Below, one piece after another: positions 46,852 through 59,859 of a stretch of DNA of 64,000 nt; the first letter of the stretch is position 1, and each line of letters begins with the position of its first letter. Origin of the DNA: Pagrus major (taxonomy: Eukaryota > Chordata > Actinopteri > Spariformes > Sparidae); assembly GCF_040436345.1 (NCBI RefSeq), contig NC_133218.1:3205484-3269483 (forward strand), given 5' to 3'. The notes beneath the pieces are model-generated. The model saw only the letters and a list, made by a program, of their open reading frames with translations. It made no database searches and had not been told where the DNA came from. Made by a program: the position numbers and the translations under genes.

Positions 46852-47590
46852 GTAAATGAAAAGTTGTAAATCAATAAGTAGGAACTGTCAACCTGCTTGT
46901 CAGGGTATAAATGACTAAATGTTTTCATTGATAAATAAACTTAGTTAGTTAAGAATATATAGATTAATGAAAGAACTGATGAGTTAATCACTCATCAGTT
47001 CTTCAAGGAGCTGAAGAATGAATGAATGAATGAATGAATGAAATCAGCTAAACAAGCTTTAGAATGAATGAATGAATGAATGAATGAATGAATGATAAAG
47101 ATCAGTGTATAAAAGGAAGAAGGTAATAATGAATGAATGAATGAATGGATACATAAATGAATGAATGAGTGTATGGTAAGTCAGTCTATGTACGTAAGGA
47201 CGTAATCAACCAATGAATAACTGACTGACTGAATTAAATAATGAATTAAGAGAGCTGAAGAACGAATGTATGAATGAATTTATGAATTAATGAATTAGTG
47301 TATGGAAGAAAATAAAGACTAGATCACGAGTGAATCAATGAATGACTTGGTATTCAAACATCAGCTAGTGAATGAATCAATGGGGAAATATGAAGAAATA
47401 TGTGAATGAATCAAGAGATATGTTTTTTTTAATGAAAGAGAAGATCAATGAATGAATGAATGAGAGTGAGTGCATGAATGAACGAAAGGGTGGATGTATA
47501 AATGAGAAAGACAGTCAAAGAATGAATGGGTCAAAGAGGGGTGAGCGAGTGAAACAACGAATGAAGGAAAAAGTGAGGGAGAGACTTGAA
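46852..47590 (+). repeat. Degenerate GAAT/TGAA tetranucleotide field
   Basis: GAAT arrays at about 47012-47041, 47063-47093 and 47129-47166 are separated by drifted ATGA/GAAT words up to about 47590. A 13-bp palindrome, AGAACTGATGAGT with its complement, lies at 46972-47002. Confidence 0.8.
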
Positions 47591-49060
47591 AATATTCTAA
47601 ATAAATAAATTAGCTGAACAAAAACATTTCTCTTCCTGTCAAAGTGTTTACTTTAAAAGGCCGGTAAAGGACTCAGCTGTCTTCTAAATTCATGTGACTG
47701 CTTAAATCACACATTTCACACTGTAATACTCTGCTGTCACATATAAAAATGTGTTGATTTTCATTACTTAACCATCTTATAATCCGCATTGAATTCTTCC
47801 TCCCAAAATGAAATCTTTCTCAACATGTTTTTTTTTTTTTCCTTCTGGTGCAGTGTGTCAGCATGTGGGGAAAGACATGTTATTAGTTATCTCAGTGTTT
47901 GCCTCTCTGGGTTTCCTGTGAGCTAATTGGAGCCCTCCCATGTGTCCCAGCTGAAAAACTGCGTGTTTGTGGTTAAAAATAGGTGCAGCATTTCCTGCTG
48001 TGCCACGGACAGGATTTGTTTCTAAAAGACTCCACCTTGCTTCTGCTTGTTAATTCGAGCGGTGGCTGCTGCATCGAGTGCAATCGTGTACAAAATACGA
48101 ACAAAATACATTATGCACGGAAACATTAAAAAGGAAGGTATTTTCATTCCAGTCCTGTAACACTAGGACTCAACTCAGTGTTTGGAAACTGAAAAGCCCC
48201 TTTAAATGATACACCACCACCTTACACACCATGTTACTTCTACAGTGTATCACTAAGAAATGCACCTGCTACGTGATATCATGTTTTACCAGATATAAAG
48301 TCTGTTATCATTTTTATGGGCAATTATAACCAAATACAGATTGGTTTAAAATGTGTAATTGTAAAAAAAATATATTTTTATTAAAACATCACAACATTAG
48401 CGTCAATCCTTGTATATATAAACATTTACTGAGACTGTTACTCTACATACAGTTAGTAATAGCCCATGAAAACACAGTCAGGGAGATGTGCTAACTGAAC
48501 AGATGTGAACCATTGATATAAACTGCAGGCTAGTTCCCTTTACTTTCCCTACCAGACTCAAATAATTTCCAAAAGAAATCTGCATGGAAGCTACATTCTC
48601 CTCATGAAAACATTGACAGAAAGCTCAGTTATGCAGAACAAATGTGTCAGATGTTCCTCTGTAATATTAGGTTAGTAGAAAGTAAAAATTGCAAAAAAAA
48701 TTCTCAAGTTGGCAGTCTGGCAATTCTGGCACACTGGGTGATGCATTTTGTACCATCGAAACATCAAAGTTAAGCATAAATTAGGTCAACTTTGCTGATG
48801 TCTTACAGCGTAAGACTTACAGTGTCAGATTCAAACAACTCTTTCACATTAACAGTATGTGCTGTATTTTGTTTGTTTGGTGTCACAATTGTCAGCTCAA
48901 AGAGTTCTTTCAGATCTGTCCTAACATGTTAAACACTAAAGTCACAAAACAACAAAACCAGAAAAAAACAACGATCGAGGCAGCAGTAGACCAGCGACTC
49001 CTGTGTTCTGCGAGGTAAACTTTGTGTTTTTGTCAAAGGAGTCTGGTGACTTTGAAAAGA
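47591..49060. other. Intergenic, nothing recognised
   Basis: Contains a poly-T run near 47828. The segment 47880-48010 looks unique. No gene or RNA is supported. Confidence 0.4.
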
Positions 49061-49074
49061 GAAATCTAACAGCT

Positions 49075-49330
49075 TCTGTTCCCCAAAGGAAGGGCTGTCT
49101 GAGGGCAAGATAAGGCAGTGAAAATATTCTAAATATAGTGTACAATTAAACTGATATTGATTGTTTTTTTCTTAAGGTGGGCCTGTTGTTATGTGGCTAA
49201 ACTGTGTTTTGCTGCTGCCCTCGTCCACAGCAGTACATTGCCTTGGTTCTGCACCGGTACTCCTGCTGCTTCTCTACAAAATATCCAAACTAGGGTTAGT
49301 TGGGGTTATCCAAGCTAACCCTTTAAAGAA
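49075..49330. repeat. Dispersed repeat, copy 2 of the element at 41.2-41.5 kb
   Basis: CCCCAAAGGAAGGGCTGTCTG, GGTGGGCCTGTTGTTATGTGGC, CAGCAGTACATTGCC and CTGCTGCTTCTCTAC line up with the other copy in order. Confidence 0.6.
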
Positions 49331-51016
49331 TATTTCAGAAATGCATAGACCTCCTAACACTTTGGATATTTCCAGGAGGTTAAGCTTTTGTTTTGGGTGT
49401 TTTGATTGACAGCGGCACTTTAAAAAAAAACCTACCAGGGGCAGCGTTAGTAATAGTGTTGCTGTGTACTGGAGAGATGATAACAGTCTTGCTCAAAACT
49501 TTCACCCGGATAGGCGTAGTTCTGCAGAATGTAGCTGTGCATCCTCCATGACCGTGCTGAGTGGACGTTGTTTTCTCATAATATGTGTATTTAACCCCAC
49601 ATTTATGTGCCTGGAAAGTGATAATCTGACTTGTAAGACCGATTGGGTGGTTAGATGAGAAGTTTTCTGCTAGTCAGGTGATATTGTATATAGACGGACA
49701 AAGACTACTGAGAACCAAATCAGGCACAAGACACTGTGATGCAGGACTTAAGTTTTTAGGGAGTATCAATAAATATGATCCAGCAAGTCCAGTTTAAGTA
49801 ATAGATTCCTGAGATGGAAACAATGCCTAACAATTACAATGAAATGTCTGTCGCCTTTGCCAGTTTATATTATTGGCTTTCCATATCGTTTACAGCTTAG
49901 AGTAATTAATTAGATTTTAACAGATGTGGATAATTGAAGTGTCCTCTCATGACTCTTCAGATGTGAGTGACAGGTATGATGTCTTCAGGTGACACTGCCG
50001 GTGTGAGAAGTTGCTCAGTATTTTAGAGTTTGTACTTTTTGTTTCTCTTTTTTCCCTTTCGGTCCATTGTTGTCTCCCTGTGCACACCAGGCTCTCCGCA
50101 TGTGTCACACTTGATCAATTGGCTCCATGTAATGTTGTTCCTGGGTTGCATTCCCATGCATTATGTTGAAAACACACTCTCCCGGAGGATGGGGTGGAGG
50201 GCACCGTAAGTCATAAGAAAGAAACCTCTGTTTGGGCTAAATGTAATCATTGTCATGGCAACAAGGACTGGAATCTCTGATAGAGGCTATTTGTCTATGG
50301 AAAACACTATCCTCAACAGTGTGTGTATGTGTGTGTGTGTTTGTGCTTCCTTGTGAGGCCATGTGTTTGAGTTTGGTAAGTGTGAGTGTTATAAAAAAAA
50401 CATCTGTGTGTGAACATTTGCGCTTTCTGTAATGCTGTACTTTTTTTTCCACGTCTCGCCCTCAGTTTGGAAAATGTGTGTGTGTTTCGGAGTGCAGAGT
50501 TTTTCCAAACAGAGCACTGGCAAACAGGAGGGCTTGAAAAAAAATAATAATATAGAGTGATTTTTCTTATGTGACTCTATCTGCTGCACATTTTGGAGAG
50601 AAATTCAACTGCACAAAACAGCAGAAAGGAGCCTCGTGGTATCTGTAACAGTTCAGAGTCTTGGCTGTCGTGCTACATGCTGTTTTTAAGTGGCTCTCTG
50701 TAACAGCTGGGGAGCAGGGTTTAATCCACAGTGCGGGGCTGAATTATGCATTATACTGTGAATATTACACCGTGTCTATTTAAATGCAGTGCTTGTCCTG
50801 TCGTCTTGGTGTACACTGTTTCTGCAGCTACTCAGCTGTGGATGCCACATGGAGAGGCAGAGTGTGAGAAAGAAAAAAAACATATACGTCAGTATTATAT
50901 GCAGATTTTTCTCTCTGCTTCTATTGTAGGGTTTTAACTGCATGTGTGCGGCACACACACTGTGGGCATATTTTCTAGGCTTTTAAATTGCCTAAATTCT
51001 GCCAGTTTTATTTCTT
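49331..51016. other. Intergenic, with TG microsatellite
   Basis: A TG run lies at about 50320-50341. The stretch 49840-49990 looks unique and TAAT-rich. No gene was recognised. Confidence 0.4.
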
Positions 51017-52096
51017 CAATCCTAAGGATGGGTACTGAAACCCTGTACTAAACGGGCCCTGGGTCTAAATTATTAAAGACCGTAATGTCGATAAGCTCTC
51101 ACGTTATTGGTTCTGCTGACGATATTGGAGAAATAAAGACGTTCGTCTGTGATGCATTTTCACCATTCTGAATCCACAAGAGAGATCTGTGTGTGTGTCG
51201 CATTTGTGAAGGGCGGCGGCAGCTCTCTCTGCCTGTCTCTCACACACACAGACACACAGCGACTCTGCTCTTAGTGACAATGTCGGAGAGAAACAAGCAC
51301 TTAAAAGTCCAGTTACACTTCACTGAAGTTGATGCGGACAATGCTCAATGCCACAAGTGGAACAAGTCGAGTATGTCTTTACAAACATCTAGTGAAAGTA
51401 CACACATACAGGTGGAGAAATGCACAGTTTTGGAGTGCTTAGCTTATAGTTTTTCATCCCTTGTTGCAACATCTACCTCAAGTATGTTATGGGTGCCAGC
51501 AGCCGAGAGCCAACACAGAGTTAACCAAATTATACAAAGACGGGTAATGATTAAAAGTAACTATTAGCCATTTGATTGTTTAACTATAAAAATATGATCA
51601 TAAATACAATCAGAGCGCTCAGAGCATCCCCTGGACACTCAGTCAAGACTGATGATGCAGATTGTTAGCAAATGTCACAGGCTATCAATAGAATATCAGC
51701 AGTGTCAGTTCATTGCTAAGTTACTAGCCTAAGTCAAGCGTATGATGTTCTCAAATGACCTTTTTTACCAAACTACTTGATTTTTGTCAGGGTCTAATCA
51801 GCAGAGCATACATGCAGATTTGGGTCATTCATAATTTCATAATTAGCTATTTTATACACCGAAAGAGATTTTAATCACAATGAGACTTTTACCTGGTTAT
51901 ATAAGGTAAATAAAGAAGATACATATATCCTACGAATAAGCTTCATTACAGGAAAATAAAGCAATGTTGATTTTGTTCTTTATTAGTTCCGTTTTTTCTC
52001 TTAAAATATATCAAAAGACCGAAGGAGCAGATCGATAAGCTGTATCAGTAAAAGTAGTAGCACCATTAAAATCTTAACGATACCCATCCCTATTCA
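51017..52096 (+). mobile_element. hAT-type DNA transposon relic, about 1.08 kb
   Basis: The ends TAAGGATGGGTACTG and CGATACCCATCCCTA form short terminal inverted repeats. Near the left end a frame beginning at 51280 starts MSERN and runs to HFTEVDADNAQCHKWNK. This resembles the start of the BED zinc finger found in hAT transposases, with the second half lost. The catalytic RNase H region is absent, so this is a dead deletion derivative. Flanking 8-bp duplications are not convincing. Confidence 0.6.
51280..51567 (+). pseudogene. hAT transposase N-terminal (BED finger) remnant
   Basis: About 95 codons remain open. VQLHFTEVDADNAQCHKWNK matches the usual BED-finger beginning (HF, then a C-x2-C pair), but the second cysteine position reads Trp-Asn and the downstream HxxxH is missing. 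Beyond that the sequence does not resemble a transposase. It is non-functional. Confidence 0.5.
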
Positions 52097-52158
52097 CTTG
52101 TCATTTCATAATACCACGTCTGTCTGCTCTTTGCAGTCATATATTTAATTTAATGTTT

Positions 52159-52420
52159 CCACATGTCGAAATTGTAATCCACATGTGACAAAGAAGAAAA
52201 TCACATATGAACATATGTCATTCGTGTAAGTAATGTAAATATCTTCTGTGGAACTTTTTATTCCAAGCCAATCACTTGTGAAAATGTCCAGTTCACATGT
52301 GACGTAGCAACATTTTTATGTGATTTCATGTGCCATGTTTCATGTGAAAATAGCCAACCACACGTGAAAATATTACATTTACATGTGAAATTTTGAGTAC
52401 ATGTGACATTTCCGTGAGGG
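52159..52420. repeat. Cluster of CACATGTGA-type words
   Basis: About eight variants of YACATGTGA (for example CCACATGTGACA, TTCACATGTGACG, TTACATGTGAAA, GTACATGTGACA, CACACGTGAAAA) lie within 260 bp. The word is a palindromic E-box. It is probably an old repeat built of this unit. Confidence 0.6.
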
Positions 52421-53154
52421 ACCAATGACTAAGTGATGATTTATGACTAGAAAATAAGCCTGTTGTTTCCTAACTATCACAACCTTCACAGTTGAGGTGT
52501 CTTTATGAATCTTCCAAATAATTTAAACACAGGGTGATTTCAGTCTCATTGTAAATGGATACAGTATATTTCCAGACTTTGATAAGGTATCACATTGAGC
52601 CATTACTCTCTGTGCAGCTTGTAATTGGAATCATGTCACATTGTCCCTCAACAACACTGCAACAATACTAAGCGACAGCTTATTATTCTCTGTTGGTTTT
52701 GATACAAATTATGTTACAGGTTCATTTGGTGTCGAGTTGAGAACAGCATCAGATCATTTGTAACGTTTGACAGCTGACGTCAACAAGCCTTCCGACTATC
52801 TACTTCAATTCCACATAGTGAGGTTTGATTACATGTAAACAGAAGGCAGATAACAAGAACTCAGAGTCTGTCCCTGGCGGGTTTGTGTAATTGGAGGTGT
52901 TTATCTGAAAAGTTATCGAGTTACAGATCACATTTATGAAGCCAGGCAGAAACCAGCTGGTTCAGTCATGTAAAAAATACATAATTATCTTGTAGTCAAA
53001 GTGTGCGAATTAAAACATTACACAAAAATGTTTCTACTGCTTGGTCAGGGGACAGCAGGAACTGGACTTGAGCGCATATGAGTTCCTGCTCACACTGTAT
53101 TTTTTACTGCTTTTCTACTTTATGTATCTGAATAAAGCGCTCGCCCCATCAGAC

Positions 53155-53530
53155 CACAGATATGTTGAAACTTTCCTTATAATGCCACTTTATTTTTCTT
53201 TAGGTTCAATTTTCAGTTTTGATTGTGAGAACATTGTGCTTATGGTCTGGTTAGGTTTAGGCACAAAAACCAGTTCAGATCATATTTTGGCTTAAAATGC
53301 CTGTTTTGGTCGCCACAAACATGACTGGAAAATGTCCTGGGGTCTTGTCAAAAACAACAGGTTTTGTCGGCACAAACAGGAAATTGGAATTTGAGACGGT
53401 CCTTAAAAATATCCAGTAATGTCATGCTTACAAATGTTGAAGTGCTGCAGTCCCTCGTCCAAAATATCCAGTGGTTTCACACTTACAAATGTTGCAAAGC
53501 TGTCTCGAACTGTGGGGCTTGTAAGCCTTC
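53155..53530 (+). repeat. Dispersed repeat, GGTTTAGGCAC-type family, long copy
   Basis: TCTGGTTAGGTTTAGGCACA, CGCCACAAACATGACTGG, AAATGTCCTGGGGTCTTG and TATCCAGTGGTTTCACACTT define it. The last part (AAATATCCAGTNNTGTCA/TTTCAC) is present twice, about 60 bp apart. Confidence 0.7.
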
Positions 53531-56502
53531 TCACCTGAAACTCCACCACCATCCCCTCCACCTACAGACATGAAAGTTAGATCATAAAAATGACCCTAAC
53601 CTTATGGCACATACAAAAGTATGAGAATCAGTGGTTTGCAGAAATGTTAACTGACAACATTTTATTCTGTCGGCTGGGCTGCCACTACGTAGTTAAGGAG
53701 AGAGGCTGGGGAGCTCAATAAGACGCTACGGGCAACATCAGAATTTACACAATCACAATCCTAATTTTCTTAGCATGTATCCTCATCCTCTCTGATATTT
53801 TCTGCCATGATCGAAAGTCTTTACTCTGAATTCGAATGCATACAAAGTTAACTTTTGTGTTATTCAGCTCTACAGTAAAATTGCCGCTATCATACCTTCC
53901 TTCCTCCTCCTTTCAGCGTCAGAATCTCATTGGACATGGGTTGTGGAAGGTCAGCATATTTGATGTCAAACAGTTCAATTTATTTTAACTTTGGCCAGTG
54001 TGGAAAATCAGCGTAACGCCTCTTTGACTCGTGTATGAGAGCTCAGCCACTCTGTTCTTTGTGAGGTGATAACATTGCTGTTTTTCTGGAGAGCTGGAAA
54101 AATGGACAATGGGACAGTGGTGTAGTCTGACTTGTAAACTGTTGTCCAAGCGTTGAAAACAATGGGAGAGGGTGTTTTTTTTAAATTTTTGCCCTAAAGA
54201 TAATCAATATCAGAAGGCAATGGAAAGGAAACACCAATTATATACACATACCTGCACTTCATTTTAAGAGTACTGGAGAGTTTTAGCAGCTAAAGAACGG
54301 GCATTTCATGTCCCTCCATAGATCAAAGTCAAGCAAATACTTAATCTTGGAATTTCACAAGCATAACCGTACAAATCATAAAAGCAGACAGAAAGGAAAG
54401 GAGAGAGGTACCAGAGAGGTATGAAAACACCCTTGCATCAGTCAGGATTCATCACTATAGGTCTCTCTTTCATGAAAACACTGAGTTGCAGAAATAACTC
54501 TTCAAAAGCAATCCTCCACTGTAGGATTCACTTTTGAGTCCAGAATGGAGGCTTAATGACAGTCTGGGAAGCCAGCCCATAATCAATCCAGTAATCACGG
54601 TTACCTTTATACCACTGCAATTAACCTCAAGTGTCCAATCAAGCAATATTGGAGGAAGGAGAAAAAGACCTTTTTCAGTCGTCCTCATCAGCTGTTTGCA
54701 GAGCCCGTCTTCTCCTCCTGCCTCTTTCACCTTTTCTCTCTGGTTAATTAAGTCCAAATGTTTGAGTCTGCTGTCGTGACCAGATGCCAGGCAGTATTTT
54801 CCCTTTTCTGCTTTCATGCCAAAAGAAAATGATGAAATTCTTTTTTTTCCGGCATAAAGTGCATTGTGTGTAACCACAAAAGAGAACAGAGCAATCTGAT
54901 GCTGTTTCTTCCAAGATAAAACTCTGATACAACAAAATATTTACTAAAATCCAAATCCAAGAAGTTGAAAGAAATGCTGTCATCTTGTTATGTTGGGATG
55001 GTTTGTGGTTTCACTAACTTTGATGTAACATACAGCTATGAAATGACTGGACCACCTGCCCTTTGTCGCTATCTTTAAGGGGCACTGTGGACCTTCTGCA
55101 TGTGCTGGAGGCCGGATGTTAGTTTATGTTAGCAGACTCCATTTCTAAACTAACATTAGCTACTGTTGCTCTCTGTGAGCAGAGCTGAGAGAGGCACTAC
55201 GATGAGGCACTCGAGAACATGCATAGAGTCACATCCTTTGGACTGGTGTGGAAAATCTGACCTGAGTCATTGACAAAGAAATAAACAGTCCAGCAGCAGT
55301 AAACAACTTTAAAATAATCGTCCACAGGCTTTTATAGGCAACTGAGAGAGATGAGGAAGGTGTCATTTTGCATGTCACGTTACAATCCGCTTACAGATGC
55401 CAATAAAAAAGTAAATAATACATTTGAATTGCTACCAATTGTTACATCGAGCCCCTTAGGTTTTTATCCTTCAAGATTTCAGTCCTGGTTGATTTGACGA
55501 CTTCTGTGGTTAACAGCAGTAACAGCAGGCGCTACATACTACCAGTCCCATAATTCTGGAGGCAGCAAACTTTCACTGAGCAGTTAGTTGTCAGAAACAT
55601 AACAAAAGGGCAGCTGTTTGCAGTGCAACCAAACAAAATCACGTTGTTTTAATAAAAGACGTCATTCAATAATTTAGTTTTTCCTATCATGCAATAATCA
55701 ACCACAGTCTGAGTTCATGCTGCACACAGCGTGAGTCGTTGTCTGCAAAACAGCAGGACACAGTTAAGTTGTAATGTTGCTGTTGGAGGTGTGCAGGCTG
55801 CTGCCTGTGGCTCCTCATCCAACATCTCACTGTGGCTGCTCCTCCCCTTTCCATTACCCCCTACCATATTTAAAACTGAGTTACTGATGAAGAATGCCAA
55901 AAATGATTGTTTTCTTGTTTGGCAGACACAATCACGGTCAGCGCTAACCTCTGCATTTACTCTAACAGATTCAAAACAAGTGCGTAGGCACAGTGAGAAG
56001 TGTTCAGCTTGCATTATCAGTAACTTAATACAGCTCTGACACAGCTGTCAGTGAGAGAACAGTAAACACTGAGACTGATATCACTGACGAACAAAAAAAA
56101 AACCTAGTGCTAGATTTTTTCTATGCATTGTTTCTTGCAAATCCCTTATGCATGTGAAGGCGTGAAAATAAAGAACTCCACTAGTGACATTAAAAACTCC
56201 TCTATAGAGGGGTAATTACATGATGTATCAACCCACAGCACATAATCAAAATTTCTCTCTATTTGGAGAAAAAGAACATTTCATTTTCAAGATTCTGAAA
56301 CCAGGATGTTGAAGTAATAATCTGGAAGATTTTCATTTAAATGTCTGTTAAAGCTGCTCTGAGCGCTGTTCCCTCCCTCCTCTCTGCATCATCATCACTA
56401 CACTTGCATGACTGCTTTCTTTTTTTCGAGGCAGCTCTCTGTGCCTCTTTCTTTTCTTCAAGTGCTTTTCATCGCTTGGCCTGTTTAGTAATATATATAA
56501 GA
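53531..56502. other. Intergenic, nothing recognised
   Basis: AT-rich with several short open frames on both strands. None shows family features, a signal peptide with continuation, or plausible splice partners. Confidence 0.4.
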
Positions 56503-57043
56503 CAGTGTTTCTCAAGCTTTTTTAGACCAAGCACCACTTAACCATTTAAAAAAAAAAACAAACTCATGGACCACCAAGCACTTATTTCCCAACATCCCCC
56601 AAAACAATCGGCCTACTTCAACAGTTTATTACAATTTGCAGCCTAATGAGATGACAGTCTGGCAAAATAGCCTAGCCTACTCACTCATCATCGCCTCTGT
56701 TGCCATCTTAATGGGAAGAATGGCGACATAAGTATAGCAATGTCTGGCTCCAAACTGGAGAATTTCAGTCTCACATGGCGGTCAACAGCTGATCATTTTT
56801 GACAATATGTTACGCATACAGTGCAGTGTTGCAAAATGCTCACAATGTTCAGTTACATTGCAAAGACAGACAAAGTCTGACAACATAGCAGAACAGCCAA
56901 AAATGTTTGAATTTACGTACAAGTTGATTCAATATTAAAAAAACGATTCCATCCTACTCACTACGAGGCTTCGGAGTTGCTCAGCATCATGAAACACTTA
57001 ATTTAACACATGATATTTCACCAGATCTACTCGTGGACCACTG
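56503..57043. mobile_element. Possible non-autonomous hAT element, about 540 bp
   Basis: It begins CAGTGTTTCTCAAGC and ends TCGTGGACCACTG, hAT-style CAGTG...CACTG tips with a partly matching inner ACCA/GGTCC. No transposase frame is present and a matching 8-bp duplication was not found. Confidence 0.4.
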
Positions 57044-58594
57044 GTAACATTTATTTTGTCTTTACCTGCATGAGCAGGAGAGTAGAGACATGGGTTACTG
57101 ACTAAACACTTTATAACAGTGATTACTATTTGAATATAGAGCTAGAAAATAACGCCTATGACAGCTTTAAGTCACTATCTATCACAGAATGAGGGAACAT
57201 AATGATGATTGAGCCCATGGCCCACTGACGAAAGTACTTGCATTGGTGGTATTAAGAACTGGGCATCTGTGGTGACATTCCCGGGAAAAATATCCCAAGT
57301 AGCTCACAGTTAGTGACGCGTTTTCTATCATCCCACAGTGGTTGGTCCAATAAAAGAGCAGGAGCAAGAGAGACTCGCTCATCACCTCACTTGTCTGTGG
57401 AGCAGTGTACTGTTTTGTTCTGGTCTCTGATAGCGTTGCTAGTAAATGTTACTTTGGCTGAACAAACAAAGAAAAGATCGATGACGATAAAACTTCAAAA
57501 ACAAGTGCAAACCCAAAGACGTCAGACGGGCGAAACTGTTTGAATCTCTGGTAAGTGAAGTCCAAAGGCACACTGACATTACAACTTCTCACCAGTTTTA
57601 CCAAATAGAACAAAAGGAAATCTTCAAGTCTGTTTCTTCTTGTGTTTCAGGTTTGAGCTTGCCATGATAATAGCATGACCAGAGTTGTGTTTCTGTTATT
57701 GCAAAACTGATTGTAATCATACTATTGGAATATAGAAGTTCAGCTAAATGTTGATGCAGGTACTGTATCAGGCAGTTAGCTCTTGAGGGAGTGGTGGGAA
57801 TTAAATAGCGTACAGCAGAGAAAGAGGTAGAAAGGGTTGTGAAGAAAATAAACCTCAACATTGAAATCAAAGAGGCTTTTTGAAATGAGAGCAGAAGGAG
57901 ATCTACCGCAGAGCAGTTCAAAGAGACTGAGGAGTTTGTGAGGAGCTGTATCTCCCTCAATTTTTAACGAAAGAAGCACAATGCCTTAAGTGCAAATACA
58001 GTACGTGCTCTGTGCACGAAAAGTCAGAAAAATAGTTTTTTTAAACCATGAAAGGATCATGCGAAGAAGGCCCAACTAGAAACAGACAGGTCTGACACTG
58101 TGTGATGGAAGAACTGCTGGATAATTGACTGTCCTCAACTCACACAATCAGCTGACACAATAGAGGATCCTTATCTGAACTTTTTAAGCAATAAGAAGTG
58201 ATAATCAGCATCTCAGATTGTCAATTGACTCACCCAAAACAACAACACTGAATAGTCTGTCAAAATGAAAAAAACATCTCAAAAACTGTGGTTTATGTAT
58301 TAGTCATGGTGGTAAGTTCTCCTCTTGTTGTGAGCAGAAGCGGAGTACTACTGTAACCCAATATGGATGAGAAAAAGCTTACAGTGCAATGGACAGATTA
58401 AATACGAGCCCAGTATCATCATGATTATTACTAGTACTGTGTCACTGTTGATAAGAAAGTGAAGAAATCAGTGTCAGGTAGGAAATACTACAGTGCACTG
58501 AACCCAACAACTGAATGCAACACACTCAACACAATGAACACAGTGAATTACAAAAAGTGTTATGTCACACCAACATATCAGTCAGTTGTTTTTG
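57044..58594. other. Intergenic, nothing recognised
   Basis: No convincing gene or shared repeat. Confidence 0.4.
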
Positions 58595-58890
58595 TAAGTA
58601 GCGTGGGCTCATGGGAGTTGCTGCCTTCACTGTTAAACAACGATCTGACTCAGACAGAAACCACAAAGTCATGTTTAAAGTTTTATTTACGTTTAATCAA
58701 ATTCACCGATGTCCTTCCTCACTCTCTGACTTTCTTCTGGATGTTATAACGACAGGCGACCAATTGAAATACACTGTTACGGTGATTAAAACTATGGATT
58801 TTTGGGGGTTTGAACCAAGCCCCAAGGAAGAGCGGCAGGCTTTGAATCCAACTTCCGTAATTACAGCCTTTAAAAGACTTTTCCTTTAAG
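58595..58890 (+). repeat. Dispersed repeat, copy 2 of the family in the fshb intron
   Basis: CTCATGGGAGTTGCTG, CACTGTTAAACAACGA, CTGACTCAGACAGAAACC and GTCCTTCCTCACTCTC follow the order seen at 3.84-4.09 and 63.69-63.90 kb. It runs on into AAGGAAGAGCGGCAGGC and then into the next repeat. Confidence 0.6.
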
Positions 58891-59165
58891 CTTATATTGT
58901 GAAAGAAGCGGCTGTAAAACAGTGGATCATTTTCTTTTGAGCATCACGACCCCCTTAGAAAGACTCCTTTGACTATCATAAGTTAAGCCATTTAGTCCAA
59001 TAAAACTGGGAAATTCTAGAAGGGCCGCAAGATTAATTGATTTTATCTCTATTCAAGTTAGCCAGCCGCTAAACCTGAAGTTTGCCAGCTGGGTTTGTGG
59101 AAGTGTCTCATGCACACGCTGTAGTTGAGCAATTTTGGCTTCATGCGCCACTGAGCAGCCTTTCA
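58891..59165 (+). repeat. Dispersed repeat, copy 2 of the family at 17.2 kb
   Basis: ATTGTGAAAGAAGCGGC, GAGCATCACGACCCCC, AGTCCAATAAAACTGGG, TTCTAGAAGGGCCGCAAG and CTTCATGCGCCACTGAG match the 17.2-17.5 kb copy. Confidence 0.7.
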
Positions 59166-59191
59166 TAGAACTGAATGGGGCTCCACTAAAC

Positions 59192-59742
59192 ATTTCTGGA
59201 GCTTCACAGCAAAACAGCGTTGCAGCACTCTCCTAAACAACTGAAGTAGATGGGGACTTGTAAACATAATACTTTACTTTATAAAAGTCAAGTCAAGCAA
59301 CCGAGTAATGTGGACTATTAAATTGAAGTTGCTATGAGCTAAAAAGTTTTACCAACTTAAAATCATTAGTCTACTTTTTTTTAAGTGAAGTCACTTTGTC
59401 AGATATTACAGTGTACAGCACCTCCAATGTATTCCAAGTCTCATGAAACCCTGAGATCCCAAATTGATTTGAAAAGACAACATTTACTGCCTTGACTCAT
59501 GCACAAGCTCGTGCACCCACTTCAGACTGTGCCCATTGACACTCGCAGCTAAAGTAAAGATTTGGGTGTAAATAACGTCATTTCAAATCATTTTGGGATC
59601 TCGGGGCCTCCGGAGACGTGGATTGCGGCGGACGAGGTGTATGGAGCCATTTTATTTTTTAAAACAAGTCCCCATCTACTTCAGTTGTTTGGAAGAATGC
59701 TGCAATGCTGTTTTGCTGTGAAGCTGCGGGAATGTTTTGTGG
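59192..59742. repeat. Long inverted repeat, arms about 70-78 bp
   Basis: The left arm 59192-59262 (GAGCTTCACAGCAAAACAGC, ACTGAAGTAGATGGGGAC) is mirrored at 59665-59742 (GTCCCCATCTACTTCAGTTG, CTGTTTTGCTGTGAAGC). The 400-bp spacer holds unrelated sequence including GGAGACGTGGATTGCGGCGG. It is likely the ends of a MITE or two opposed copies of one repeat. Confidence 0.7.
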
Positions 59743-59859
59743 ATTATAAAACTTCGCACGACTTTCCATCTGCATGGGGGTGAGTAGATAATGACTGAAT
59801 TTTCTTTCCTGGGTGAACTTATTCTTAAAGGTCTCTGCAAAAATCTTCAAATGAGTCAA

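Noticed and set aside
46799..47590. CRISPR-like direct repeats
   Set aside because: The units are contiguous tetranucleotides in a vertebrate genome with no unique spacers.
54470..54877. 135-codon minus-strand frame
   Set aside because: No recognisable domain, no start context support, and overlapping frames on both strands are equally open.
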